DNA of 64,000 bases, from NCBI RefSeq assembly GCF_000745475.1, contig NZ_JQJJ01000017.1, forward strand, positions 1-64,000. Reading direction: 5' to 3'. A program made the position numbers and the translations under genes. Positions 44,897-53,922 of the stretch are shown here, piece by piece. This stretch comes from Allobosea sp. UNC402CLCol (GTDB taxonomy: Bacteria > Pseudomonadota > Alphaproteobacteria > Rhizobiales > Beijerinckiaceae). Within the stretch, counting starts at the first letter, position 1. Every line of letters starts with the position of its first letter. The notes under the pieces are model-generated. The model was not told the DNA's origin and made no database searches. It was given only the letters and a program-made list of their open reading frames with translations.

Positions 44897-46404
44897 AGAC
44901 GACGGTCGAAACCCTTCAGGGCTCGCGCATCGGGCATTTCATCGACGGCTCCTTCGTCGCGCCGCAAGCTGGCGTCTACGTGCCGAGCTATGATCCGACC
45001 ACGGCCGAGCCATGGTACGAGTTCGCCCTGGGCGATGCCGGCGATGTCGACGCCGCCGTCCGCTCGGCCCGCGCCGCGCTGATCAACCCGGCCTGGCGGC
45101 GCATGACGCAGACCGATCGCGGCAAGCTGGTGCGCCGGCTCGGTGAGCTCGTTCTGGTCCATGCCGAGGAATTGGCCCAGCTCGAATGCCGCGACAACGG
45201 CAAGCTGATCAAGGAGATGCGCGCCCAGATGCGGGCGATCCCGGACTCCTACGGCTACTTCGCGGGGATGGCCGACAAGCTCCAGGGGGACACGATCCCG
45301 GTCAACAAGCTCGACACGCTGAACTTCAACCTGCGCGAGCCGATCGGCGTCGTCGCGATGATCATCCCCTGGAATTCGCCGCTGATGATGCTGACGGGCA
45401 CGCTGGCGCCCTGCCTCGCCATCGGCAACACGATCGTGGTCAAGCCCTCCGAGCATGCCACGGCCTCGGCGCTGGCGCTGGCGGAACTGGTGATCGAGGC
45501 CGGCATTCCGCCTGGCGTCGTCAATGTCGTCACCGGCGACGGCATGACCACCGGTGATGCGCTGACCCGCCATCCCGGCATCGCGAAATACGTCTTCACC
45601 GGCTCGACCGACACCGGCCGCAAGATCGCCGGAAACGCAGCGGGCAATCTCGTGCCCTGCCAAATGGAACTCGGCGGCAAGTCGCCCCATGTCGTGTTCT
45701 CGGATGTCGACATCGAGCGCGCGGTCAACGGCGTCGTCTCCGGCATCTTCGCTGCGGCCGGCCAGACCTGCGTCGCCGGTTCCCGCTGCTTCGTCGAGGC
45801 GCCGGTCTATGACCGCTTCGTCGAGGCGCTGGTCGAACGCACCAGGCGCGTCAAGGTCGGCCATCCCATGGCCGAGGACACCGATATCGGGCCGCTCGCG
45901 CTCGCGGCGCAACTCGACAAGGTCGAGCATTTCGTCGGCTCCGGCGTGCGCGAGGGCGCCAGGATCGCCGTCGGCGGCCGCAAGCCGCAGAACGAGGCGC
46001 TGGCGCGCGGCTGGTACTACGAGCCGACGGTGCTGACCGAAGCGCGCAACGACATGAGTTTCATGCGCAACGAGATCTTCGGCCCCGTCGTCGGTGTCGT
46101 GCCCTTTTCGAGCGAGGAGGAAATGATCTCGCTCGCCAACGACAGCGAATACGGGCTCGCTTCCGGTATCTGGACCCGCGATATCGACCGGGCCATGCGC
46201 TTCGCCCGCAATGTCGAGGCTGGCACCGTCTGGATCAACACCTACCGCTCGGCCGCCTTCATGTCTGCGAACGGAGGCACGAAGAAGAGCGGCTATGGCC
46301 GCCGCGGCGGCTTCGAGGTCATGCGCGAGTTCTCGCGCCTGAAGAACGTCGTCATCGACTACTCGGGTGCCATGCAGGACCCGTTCGTCATCCGCCTGCG
46401 CTGA
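44893..46404 (+). CDS. NAD(P)-dependent aldehyde dehydrogenase (TgnC-like)
   Basis: A 503-residue ALDH. Visible are VAMIIPWNSPLMMLTGTLAP with the catalytic Asn, the cofactor loop FTGSTDTGRKIA, the general-base Glu in MELGGKSPHVVF, the nucleophilic Cys in AAGQTCVAGSR and the C-terminal EIFGPVVGVVPF. It starts inside the flavin reductase stop, so the two are translationally coupled. In the proposed pathway it would oxidise the aldehyde or lactol formed after ring opening by the monooxygenase. Confidence 0.93.
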   Translation: MKTTVETLQGSRIGHFIDGSFVAPQAGVYVPSYDPTTAEPWYEFALGDAGDVDAAVRSARAALINPAWRRMTQTDRGKLVRRLGELVLVHAEELAQLECRDNGKLIKEMRAQMRAIPDSYGYFAGMADKLQGDTIPVNKLDTLNFNLREPIGVVAMIIPWNSPLMMLTGTLAPCLAIGNTIVVKPSEHATASALALAELVIEAGIPPGVVNVVTGDGMTTGDALTRHPGIAKYVFTGSTDTGRKIAGNAAGNLVPCQMELGGKSPHVVFSDVDIERAVNGVVSGIFAAAGQTCVAGSRCFVEAPVYDRFVEALVERTRRVKVGHPMAEDTDIGPLALAAQLDKVEHFVGSGVREGARIAVGGRKPQNEALARGWYYEPTVLTEARNDMSFMRNEIFGPVVGVVPFSSEEEMISLANDSEYGLASGIWTRDIDRAMRFARNVEAGTVWINTYRSAAFMSANGGTKKSGYGRRGGFEVMREFSRLKNVVIDYSGAMQDPFVIRLR

Positions 46405-46438
46405 TGCGCTGTCCCGCACGTTTGCACGGAGGCAAGCC

Positions 46439-47524
46439 ATGAAATTCGCTCTCTCGATCAATATGGAGCGCTTTTCACCCGATGAATCGATGCAGGACGC
46501 CATGTCCAACATGCTGGCGCTTGCCCGCATGGCCGACGAGGGCGGCTTCGAGACGTTGTGGACCGCCGAGCATCACACCATCGAATGCACGATCTCGCCG
46601 AATCCGTTCCAGACGCTGGGCTGGCTCGCCCAGCATACCAGCCGGATCAGGCTGGGCACGGCGACGCTGGTCGCGCCCTACTGGTCGCCGATCCGGCTGG
46701 CCGGCGAGGCGGCGCTCTGCGACCACCTGACCGGCGGCCGCCTCGAAATCGGCATCGCGCGCGGCGCTTATCAATACGAGTTTGACCGCATGGCCGGCGG
46801 CATGCCCCAGCAGGAGGGCGTCGCCTATATGAAGGAACTCGTCCCTGCGGTTCAAAAGCTCTGGGCCGGCGACTACGCCCATGACGGGCATTACTGGCGG
46901 TTCCCGCTCGCGACCTCGGTACCCAAGCCGCTGCAGAAGCCGCATCCGCGCATCTGGGTCGCGGCGCGCGATCCCGGCACCTTCGACTGGGCCGTCGGCA
47001 TTGGCGCCAGTATCCTCTCGACCCCGCTTTCGGCGCCGGTCGCGGAGATCGGCGTACTCGCCGAGAAGTTCCGCAAGGCCTGCGCCGATCATCCCGAGCG
47101 CCCGCGCCCGAAATTCATGATGCAGCGCCGCACCTGCGTCTATGACAGCAGGCAGGATTGGCAGGAGATCGTCCGATACAGCGTCGATTACGGGCGCTAT
47201 TTCGAGAATCTGATGCAGAATATCGGCACGGTGAAGAACGGCTTCCCCGAGGCCGTGCCATTCGAGACGGTCGCCAATCGCGGCAGCTACGACCCAAAGG
47301 CGATCCGCGATAACCTGGTCTTCGGCACGCCGGAAGAGGTCATCTCCAAGCTCGAGGTCTACGAGGCCGCCGGCGTCGACCAGTTCTGTCTTGGCCTCTC
47401 CTACAATCTGCCCTTCGAGTTGCAGGTCCGGACGCTCAGGCTCTTCATCGACGAGGTGATGCCGCATTTCGCAGCCCGCGAACGCGAGGCCGCCCGTCCG
47501 CGCCTCGCTGCGGTCGGGGCCTGA
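46439..47524 (+). CDS. Luciferase-like (LLM) flavin-dependent monooxygenase (TgnA-like)
   Basis: A 361-residue TIM-barrel oxygenase of the bacterial luciferase family. It has MKFALSINMERFSP at the start, ADEGGFETLWTAEHHTIECT with the conserved AEHH, SRIRLGTATLVAPYWSPIRL, and GRLEIGIARGAYQYEF. Helper reductase and ALDH genes lie directly upstream. The enzyme probably uses FMNH2 and oxygen to open a nitrogen heterocycle. GGAGG lies nine bases before ATG 46439. Confidence 0.93.
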   Translation: MKFALSINMERFSPDESMQDAMSNMLALARMADEGGFETLWTAEHHTIECTISPNPFQTLGWLAQHTSRIRLGTATLVAPYWSPIRLAGEAALCDHLTGGRLEIGIARGAYQYEFDRMAGGMPQQEGVAYMKELVPAVQKLWAGDYAHDGHYWRFPLATSVPKPLQKPHPRIWVAARDPGTFDWAVGIGASILSTPLSAPVAEIGVLAEKFRKACADHPERPRPKFMMQRRTCVYDSRQDWQEIVRYSVDYGRYFENLMQNIGTVKNGFPEAVPFETVANRGSYDPKAIRDNLVFGTPEEVISKLEVYEAAGVDQFCLGLSYNLPFELQVRTLRLFIDEVMPHFAAREREAARPRLAAVGA

Positions 47525-47529
47525 CGGCG

Positions 47530-48375
47530 ATGGTGGATGCGGCTGCCCTGACACAGGCGCCTGACGTGAACGGCACGCTCCTTCGCGACGGCGTCGAGCT
47601 GAACTACCGGCTGAGCGGCTCGGGCGGTCTGCCGCTCGTGCTGGTCCATGGCGTCGGCTCCTATTGCGAGTCCTGGGACGGGGTGATCACGCGGCTGTCC
47701 GACCGCTTCCGCATCTTGAGCTTCGACCTGCGCGGCCATGGCCGCTCGGCGCGGGTCAAGGGCCGCTATGAGATCGACGATTTCACTGGCGACGTGCTCG
47801 CGCTTGCCGATCACACCGGCTTCGGCCGCTTCGATCTCGCCGGTTTTTCGCTCGGCGGCCTGATCGCGCAGCGCCTCGCTCTGACCCACCCCGAGCGGCT
47901 GCGGCGGCTGGTGCTGCTGTCGACGGTCTCTGGCCGGACCGACGAGGAGCGGGAGCGCGTGCTGGCGCGCCTCGCCGCGCTCAAGGCCGGCGATCGCGGT
48001 TCGCACTACGACGCCTCGCTGTCGCGCTGGCTGACCGAGGATTTTCAGGCGCGCAATCCCGAGCTGATCGTCGAACTCCGCCGCCGCAACGCTGAGAACG
48101 ATCCCGATTGCTACGCATCGGCCTACCGCGTGCTGGCCGAGACTGATTTCGGCGGGTTGATCGACCAGATCCGGCTGCCGACACTGATCATGACCGGCGA
48201 GCACGATCAGGGCTCGAACCCACGCATGTCGCGCTACATGCATGAGCGCATTCCGGACTCCCGGCTGCACATCCTGCCGGGGCTGCGTCACTCCCTGCTG
48301 AACGAGGCACCCGGCCAGGTTGCTGCGCTGATGCGGGGCTTTCTCACCGAAGCCGCCGAGGAGGGCCGCGCGTGA
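47530..48375 (+). CDS. Alpha/beta hydrolase (TgnD-like)
   Basis: A 281-residue hydrolase. The oxyanion HGVGSYCESWD is near residue 40, the nucleophile elbow GFSLGG is near residue 110, the acid is in TGEHDQGSNP, and the catalytic His is in LPGLRHSLLNEAP. It follows the oxygenase gene by five bases and overlaps the NIPSNAP gene by four. In trigonelline-type catabolism a hydrolase of this fold splits the ring-opened N-methylformamido succinate derivative. That assignment is by context. Confidence 0.92.
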   Translation: MVDAAALTQAPDVNGTLLRDGVELNYRLSGSGGLPLVLVHGVGSYCESWDGVITRLSDRFRILSFDLRGHGRSARVKGRYEIDDFTGDVLALADHTGFGRFDLAGFSLGGLIAQRLALTHPERLRRLVLLSTVSGRTDEERERVLARLAALKAGDRGSHYDASLSRWLTEDFQARNPELIVELRRRNAENDPDCYASAYRVLAETDFGGLIDQIRLPTLIMTGEHDQGSNPRMSRYMHERIPDSRLHILPGLRHSLLNEAPGQVAALMRGFLTEAAEEGRA

Positions 48376-48686
48376 TCGTCGAGGAGCGCATCTACCGCAT
48401 CCGAACGGGCAGGATGGGGACCTATCTCAAGCTTGTTCGCGAGGAAGGGCTCGCGATCCAGCAGCCCATCCTCGGCCGCCTTATCGGCTACTTCACCACC
48501 GAGATCGGTGCACTCAGCCAGGTCACGCATCTCTGGGCCTATGAGGATCTGGAGGACCGGCGGCGCAGGCGCCAGCAGCTTGCCGACGAGCCGCGCTGGC
48601 AGGCCTTCCTGCCCAGGCTTTCCGAGAACATCGAGCAGGCCGAGAACAAGATCCTGCTGCCGACCGACTTTTCGCCGCTGCGCTGA
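48372..48686 (+). CDS. NIPSNAP family protein
   Basis: A 104-residue ferredoxin-like dimeric barrel protein. It has VEERIYRIRTGRMGTYLKLV, LGRLIGYFTTEIGALSQVTH and LWAYEDLEDRRRRRQQLADE, then WQAFLP, which are the NIPSNAP hallmarks. Its ATG lies within the hydrolase stop (ATGA), so it is part of the operon. Its function in catabolism is unknown; it may bind an unstable intermediate. Confidence 0.93.
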   Translation: MIVEERIYRIRTGRMGTYLKLVREEGLAIQQPILGRLIGYFTTEIGALSQVTHLWAYEDLEDRRRRRQQLADEPRWQAFLPRLSENIEQAENKILLPTDFSPLR

Positions 48687-48753
48687 CCGCGCAGCGCTCC
48701 TGGGAGAACGGGCGGAAGGTCGACCCCACCGGACAATGAGAAGGGGAACAGCG

Positions 48754-49923
48754 GTGAGCGAAAGGCTGCGTATCGAAAACCTCTACAAGGTTTTCGCCAA
48801 GGACCCGACCGAGGCGCTGCAGATCCTGCGCGGCGGCGGCACGAAGGACAGCGTCTTCGGGAAGCTCGGCCAGGTTGTTGGGCTCGATGGCGTCTCGCTC
48901 AGCGTCCCGTCCGGCGCGATGTACATGATCATGGGTCTGTCCGGCTCCGGCAAATCGACGCTCGCACGCTGCGTCAACCGGCTGAACGAGCCCAGCGCCG
49001 GGCGCATCCTGCTGGACGGTCAGGACATCGTGCCGCTCTCCGAGAAGGCGCTGCGCGAGGTCCGGCGCACGCGGATGTCGATGGTGTTCCAGCACTTCGC
49101 GCTGCTGCCCAACAAGCGCGTCATCGAGAATGTCGAGTTCGGGCTGAAGCTGCGCGGCGTCGCGCCGGCCCAGCGCCGCAAGCGCGCCGAGGAGATTCTC
49201 TCCGTCGTCGGGCTTGCGCGCTGGGGCTATCACCTGCCGCACGAGCTGTCGGGCGGCATGCGCCAGCGTGTGGGGCTCGCGCGGGCCCTCGCGACCGATG
49301 CCGACATCCTGATCATGGACGAGGCCTTCAGCGCGCTTGATCCGCTGATCCGCACCGAGATGCAGGACGAGTTGCTGCGCCTCCAGCGCACGCTGAACAA
49401 GACCATCCTGTTCATCACCCATGATTTCCAGGAAGCGCTGAAGCTGGGCACCCGCATCGCGATCATGTCGGAAGGCAAGCTCGTGCGCGAGGGCACGCCG
49501 CAATCGATCGTGCTCGAGCCGGGCAGCGACTATGTCGCCGCCTTCACGCGCGAAGTCGACAGGGCACGGCTGTTCGACGCACACTCGGTGATGAAGGCGC
49601 CGACCGTGCTCTGGCGCGGGCCGAACGGCATCGTCGTCGGAGGCGCCGGGGGCGGCCTCCTGCTCGACCAGCAGGAGCATGTGGTCGCCGGACTCGGCGA
49701 AGCCCAGATCGCCACGCTGAAGCAGACCGGCGAATTGCCGGCCGGGCGTGGCCCTTATCTCTGCGTTCCCGAGGGCGCCAGGCTCGTCGATGTCGCGCGC
49801 AGCTACCGCTCCGATCACGCCATGGGCGTCGTCGACGACAGTGGCAAGCTCGTCGGTCTGCTCGGCGCCGAGCAGATACTCGCCCGTATCGCCAACCTGC
49901 CGAGCCCGGGAGAAGCCGCATGA
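48754..49923 (+). CDS. Betaine-type ABC transporter ATPase (ProV-like)
   Basis: A 389-residue ATPase. The N-terminal extension typical of ProV (LYKVFAKDPTEALQILRGGG) comes first. Then follow Walker A GLSGSGKST, the Q-loop MVFQHFALLP, signature LSGGMRQRVGLARAL, Walker B ILIMDEAFSALDPLIR and THDFQEAL. The C-terminus has one CBS-like segment (GVVDDSGKLVGLLGAEQILA). I chose the GTG at 48754 because AAGGGGAA lies just before it; an ATG at 48736 would add six residues. It follows the NIPSNAP gene by 67 bases. Confidence 0.92.
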   Translation: MSERLRIENLYKVFAKDPTEALQILRGGGTKDSVFGKLGQVVGLDGVSLSVPSGAMYMIMGLSGSGKSTLARCVNRLNEPSAGRILLDGQDIVPLSEKALREVRRTRMSMVFQHFALLPNKRVIENVEFGLKLRGVAPAQRRKRAEEILSVVGLARWGYHLPHELSGGMRQRVGLARALATDADILIMDEAFSALDPLIRTEMQDELLRLQRTLNKTILFITHDFQEALKLGTRIAIMSEGKLVREGTPQSIVLEPGSDYVAAFTREVDRARLFDAHSVMKAPTVLWRGPNGIVVGGAGGGLLLDQQEHVVAGLGEAQIATLKQTGELPAGRGPYLCVPEGARLVDVARSYRSDHAMGVVDDSGKLVGLLGAEQILARIANLPSPGEAA

Positions 49924-50867
49924 TCAAGGCTGACGATCTCGCGATCTTCCCGGTCGACCAGTGGATCCAGGACGGAGTCCGCTGGCTGGCCCTGAACCTG
50001 CGGCCGCTGTTCCAGGCGATCAAATGGCCGGTCGAAAGTCTGCTCGGCTTCAACGACTGGGTGCTGCATGCGATTCCGTTCCCGGTGATGCTCCTGCTGA
50101 TCGGCTTGATCGCCTGGCGCAGCGCCGGCCGGGGCGTCGCGGCCTTCAGCGTCGTCTCTCTGGTCGTCATCGCCATGCTCGGCGTTTGGACCGAGGCGAT
50201 GACGACGCTCTCGCTAATCACGACCGCGATCGTTTTCTGCGCGGTGATCGGCATCCCGATCGGTATTCTCTGCGCCCGCAGCGACCGGGTCTGGAACGTC
50301 GTCCGCCCAATCCTCGACATCATGCAGACTACGCCGACCTTCGTTTACCTCGTGCCGGTGGTGATGCTGTTCGGCGTCGGCACTGTCCCGGGCGAGGTCG
50401 CGGTGGTCACTGCTGCGGTTCCCCCGCTGATCCGCTTCACCAATCTCGGCATCCGCATGGTCGAGCACGAGATCGTCGAGGCTGGTCTCGCCTTCGGCGC
50501 GGACAGCCGCCAGTTGCTCTGGGAGATCCAGCTTCCGCTTGCGATCCCGTCCATCCTCGGTGGGCTCAACCAGACCGTTCTGACCGCGATGGTGATGTCG
50601 GTCGTCGTCGCGATGATCGGCGCCGAAGGGCTCGGCCTCGTCGTGCTCCAGGGCCTCGGGAGGCTCGATGTCGGCCGCGCCGCCATCGGCGGCATCGCCA
50701 TCGTCCTGCTGGCGATGATGCTCGACCGCATCACCCAGAAACTCGCCGAGACGAAACGTGATCAGCGCACCTCCCTGCTTCAGGCGCTGATGCGCTTCCT
50801 GCGGGGAAGCCGCCGCGAGGAGATCACCGCGCCTGCGCCGCCGGAGGCCAGCCGACAGGCGGCGTGA
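49920..50867 (+). CDS. Betaine-type ABC transporter permease (ProW-like)
   Basis: A 315-residue permease. The cytoplasmic or periplasmic N-terminal part carries an amphipathic segment, and five or six helices follow. The ATPase-contact region is EHEIVEAGLAFGADSRQLLW, and NQTVLTAMVMSVVVAMIGAE is highly typical of ProW. The start overlaps the ATPase stop by four bases. About 30 residues at the C-terminus are basic and variable. Confidence 0.94.
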   Translation: MIKADDLAIFPVDQWIQDGVRWLALNLRPLFQAIKWPVESLLGFNDWVLHAIPFPVMLLLIGLIAWRSAGRGVAAFSVVSLVVIAMLGVWTEAMTTLSLITTAIVFCAVIGIPIGILCARSDRVWNVVRPILDIMQTTPTFVYLVPVVMLFGVGTVPGEVAVVTAAVPPLIRFTNLGIRMVEHEIVEAGLAFGADSRQLLWEIQLPLAIPSILGGLNQTVLTAMVMSVVVAMIGAEGLGLVVLQGLGRLDVGRAAIGGIAIVLLAMMLDRITQKLAETKRDQRTSLLQALMRFLRGSRREEITAPAPPEASRQAA

Positions 50868-50946
50868 CCGACCGATTTCAACGAAGAACCCGCCCACAAA
50901 GGGCGGGCCGGGGACAAGACCAGCCATAACCGAAGAGGAGAACGCG

Positions 50947-51987
50947 ATGATCAGCCTGGCAGCCAGACCGTTTATCAAGACTGTTGCCGCGGCGGCGCTC
51001 GCCGCAGTCACCCTGCAGGGAGCGGCGTTCGCCCAGGCCTTGCCGGGCAAGGGCAAGACCGTGCGCTACGCCCAGAGCGACAGCCTCGGCGCCAATTACG
51101 TGACTGCCCAAATCATCAGCCGGGCGATGAAGGAGCTCGGCTACGAGGTGAAGCTCTCGACGCTCAACACGACGCTGTTCTTCCAGGCTGCAGGGCAGGG
51201 CGATCTCGACCTCGCCACCGACGTCAACATGCCCCAACGCGAACCCGCCTTCCGGGCCGTCGAGAAGCAGGCCGAGCTGCTCGGCAGCGGCATGATCGTC
51301 GGCGGCGGCATCAACGGCTACCTCATCGACAAGAAGACCGCGACCGCACACAACATCACCACGCTGGTGCAGATGAAGGATCCCAAGATCGCCGCGCTGT
51401 TCGGCAAGGATGGGCGCGCGGACCTGATCAACTGCGACCCGGGCTGGAGTTGCGGCGACGTGGTCGACTTCCAGCTCGACAAGTTCGGCCTTAAGGACAC
51501 CGTCCGCTCGGTGCGCGGTAAATACGAGACCCTGATGGTCGAGGCGGTGGCGCGCGTGAAGCGCGGCGAGCCCGCCTTCTTCTATGCGTGGAGCCCGTCC
51601 TGGGTGAACAACGCGCTGATCCCGGGCGAGGACGTCGTCTGGCTGCCCACGCCGGAGGATGCGCTGCCGCCGAACGTGCCGAACCGCGGTTCAGCCCTGG
51701 TACCGGGCGTCAAAGGCTGCGCCGGCGGAGCCGATCCCTGCCGCATGGCGATGTCGTCCTGGAACTGGGCCTCTGTCGCGAACAAGCAGTTCGTCGCGGC
51801 CAACCCGGCGATCAAGACACTGATCGAGCAGATCAAGTTCCCGCTCGCGAGCTGGTCGGCCTGGGAGTTCAACATCAACAAGAACGGCGCCAGCAGCGCC
51901 AACATCAACCGCATGGCCGATGAGTGGATCACCCAAAACAAGGCCATGTTCGACGACTGGGTGGCGAAGGCCAGAGGCGGCGTCTAA
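50947..51987 (+). CDS. ProX-like betaine-binding periplasmic protein
   Basis: A 346-residue binding protein of the ProX family. The signal peptide ends at AFA, followed by QALPGKGKTVRYAQSD. Strong blocks are GYLIDKKTATAHNITTLVQM, KDPKIAALFG, CDPGWSCGDVVDF and AFFYAWSPSWV. Two of the three tryptophans that form the aromatic cage in E. coli ProX are kept (CDPGW and YAW). The first is replaced: DVNMPQ stands where ProX has VNWTP. This suggests a ligand other than glycine betaine. GAAGAGGAG precedes the ATG. Confidence 0.94.
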   Translation: MISLAARPFIKTVAAAALAAVTLQGAAFAQALPGKGKTVRYAQSDSLGANYVTAQIISRAMKELGYEVKLSTLNTTLFFQAAGQGDLDLATDVNMPQREPAFRAVEKQAELLGSGMIVGGGINGYLIDKKTATAHNITTLVQMKDPKIAALFGKDGRADLINCDPGWSCGDVVDFQLDKFGLKDTVRSVRGKYETLMVEAVARVKRGEPAFFYAWSPSWVNNALIPGEDVVWLPTPEDALPPNVPNRGSALVPGVKGCAGGADPCRMAMSSWNWASVANKQFVAANPAIKTLIEQIKFPLASWSAWEFNINKNGASSANINRMADEWITQNKAMFDDWVAKARGGV

Positions 51988-52037
51988 TCGCAGCTTGTAG
52001 GGAAAACGACAACAGTTCGGAATCGCATGCCCGGCTT

Positions 52038-52071
52038 GAGATGCCTCCAGGAAGGCTGCTGGAGGCGTCTC
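52038..52071. terminator. Hairpin between convergent operons
   Basis: GAGATGCCTCCAG pairs with CTGGAGGCGTCTC (13 pairs with one G-T) around an eight-base loop. It lies 50 bases after the proX-like stop and 110 before the 3' end of the opposing gene. It lacks a T-run but is well placed as a two-way terminator. Confidence 0.65.
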
Positions 52072-52180
52072 GGCGCAAGGCACCCCTATTCGCTCGCCCA
52101 ACAGCGTCTGCTTCCTAGCGGGCGACAAGGTCAGCTATTGGCGCTTGCCGCTGATCGAGATCAAACTGTGCGTGCTCGTG

Positions 52181-53770
52181 CTATTTGTGTTTCACGTCGA
52201 CTGCCAATGTGAGCTCGTCGATGCGTGGCTGGTAGAACACCTTGCCTCGCGTCGCCCAGATGTTCTTGAAGTGGTAGAGCGGGAGGATGGCGACGTCGGT
52301 GGAGACCAGCTTCACCGCGTCGAGCACGAGGGCCTCGCGCTTGGTGTCGTCGATCTCGGCGATGGCGCTGGCATTGAGCGCGTCGAGCTTCGAATTGGAA
52401 TACTGCGCCCAATTGTAGAGGCCCCAGCCGGTCTCCTTGTTGCGCGTGCCGACGAGATCCCTGAGCAGGCCCGTGCCTTCCATGGAATTGTTGCTCCAGC
52501 TCCCGAGATAGGCGGTGAACTGGCTCTTGGCGCCTCGCGACGAGTAGACGCTGAAGGGGATGGCGTCGATCGCGGTGTCGACGCCGATGCGGCTCCACAT
52601 CTGCGCGATCGCCTGCGCGACCTCGACGCTGTAGGGCACCCGGTCGTTTGAGGTCGAGAGCGTGATCTTGAAGCCGTTGGGGAATCCGGCCTCGGCCAGA
52701 AGGCGCTTGGCCTTTTCCGGATCATAGGCCGGGACCGGGGTCTTGGGATCGTATCCCATGATCCCGGGCGGCAGCCATTGGCCCGTGGGATTGGCGGTGC
52801 CCAGCATGATCCGCTCCGTGATGCCGGCACGGTTGATCGCGATCGAGAGCGCCTCGCGGACCTTCTGGCTGGTCAGCGGCGACGGATCGAGCTTGGCGCC
52901 CTTCTTGTCCGTTATCGGCGGCGCATCCTCGGCCGGCTTGATCATCGGGACGATGTAGTTGACGCGCATGCCAGCGACCGAGGCAACGTGGATGTTCTCG
53001 GACTTCTCGAGGCGCGGGAGATCGCTGGCGGAGGGCGTGTCGATCAGGTCGAGATCGCCGGACAGCAGGGCGGCCGTCCGTGCGGCGGTATTCGGGATCA
53101 GCCGGATCGTCAGCGTCGTCCAGGCGGGCTTCTCGCCCCACCAGTTGTCGTTGCGGGCGAATTCGACGCGCTCGCCGGGCGTATAGCTCACCAGCTTGAA
53201 CGGGCCGGTGCCGATCGCCGCCTTGCCGCTGTTGTAGTCGGCCGTGGTCGCATCGGTGCCGGCGTGACGCGAGACGATGGCGAGGCGGGTGAGGTCGCTC
53301 GGCAGGTTCGGCACTGGCGACGTGGTGGTCAGGCGGATCACGGTGGGGCCGACGACCTCGGTGTCCTTGATCGGCCGGATGATGCCGGCGAAGCCGCCGA
53401 GATTGTTGGGAACGTCGATGGCGCGCTTCAGGGTGAAGGCGACGTCGTCGGCCGTGAAGGGCCTGCCGTCATGCCAGGTCACGCCTTCGCGCAGCTTGAA
53501 CTCCCACACGGTCGGGGAGATCGCGCGCCATTCCGTAGCGAGACCGGGAGTGAGCTTGCCCTCCGGGCTGCGATGCACCAGCCGGTCGAACATGTGGAAC
53601 GCGACCAGGTTGTTGGGCGTCGTGCTGTAGAAATGAGGGTCGAGCGAATTGACCGCTCCGCCGATTCCCATGGTCAGCTTCTCGGCGAAGGCAGGCGCGG
53701 CGCCCAGGCACAGAAGGAGGGTCGAGGCGAGCGCGAGGCGCTTTACCGGCGAGGTGAGGGTGGCAGCCAT
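52181..53770 (-). CDS. Peptide/organic-solute ABC binding protein (family 5, DppA type)
   Basis: A 529-residue extracytoplasmic binding protein. The signal peptide LALASTLLLCLGAAPAFA is followed by EKLTMGIGGAVNSLDPHFYS. The family signature FKLREGVTWHDGRPFTADDV is clear. Other landmarks are GTGPFKLVSYTPGERVEF and VREALSIAINRAGITERIML. I chose ATG 53770 because the longer frame runs through an AT-rich operator. The matching permeases lie at 58914-60790; no ATPase gene is in the window. The neighbours suggest an acidic substrate rather than a peptide. Confidence 0.93.
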   Translation of the reverse strand: MAATLTSPVKRLALASTLLLCLGAAPAFAEKLTMGIGGAVNSLDPHFYSTTPNNLVAFHMFDRLVHRSPEGKLTPGLATEWRAISPTVWEFKLREGVTWHDGRPFTADDVAFTLKRAIDVPNNLGGFAGIIRPIKDTEVVGPTVIRLTTTSPVPNLPSDLTRLAIVSRHAGTDATTADYNSGKAAIGTGPFKLVSYTPGERVEFARNDNWWGEKPAWTTLTIRLIPNTAARTAALLSGDLDLIDTPSASDLPRLEKSENIHVASVAGMRVNYIVPMIKPAEDAPPITDKKGAKLDPSPLTSQKVREALSIAINRAGITERIMLGTANPTGQWLPPGIMGYDPKTPVPAYDPEKAKRLLAEAGFPNGFKITLSTSNDRVPYSVEVAQAIAQMWSRIGVDTAIDAIPFSVYSSRGAKSQFTAYLGSWSNNSMEGTGLLRDLVGTRNKETGWGLYNWAQYSNSKLDALNASAIAEIDDTKREALVLDAVKLVSTDVAILPLYHFKNIWATRGKVFYQPRIDELTLAVDVKHK

Positions 53771-53781
53771 ACGCGATCCCC

Positions 53782-53801
53782 TTATTATTGGTATATAATA
53801 A
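53782..53801. promoter_or_regulatory. AT-rich inverted repeat upstream of the binding-protein gene
   Basis: TTATTA and TAATAA are exact complements around TTGGTATA, twelve bases before the start codon. The surrounding AT-rich island contrasts with the GC-rich genes. An AT-rich stretch sharing ATATCAAT occurs at about 57190-57205, before the other genes of the locus. Both are candidate sites for the IclR regulator encoded next door. Confidence 0.45.
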
Positions 53802-53922
53802 TTGATATTTGAGGACGATTTTTGCTGACTGTCAAGCGAGCGCAAGCCCGATTGCGCGCGAGCGACGCCCGCAGGTTGAAACCAAGAGATTCCGATTGAG
53901 TGAGCGGGCGCCGAGGCCCGGC

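Noticed and set aside
44797-46530. 577-codon minus-strand open frame
   Set aside because: Antisense to the aldehyde dehydrogenase; no recognisable motif.
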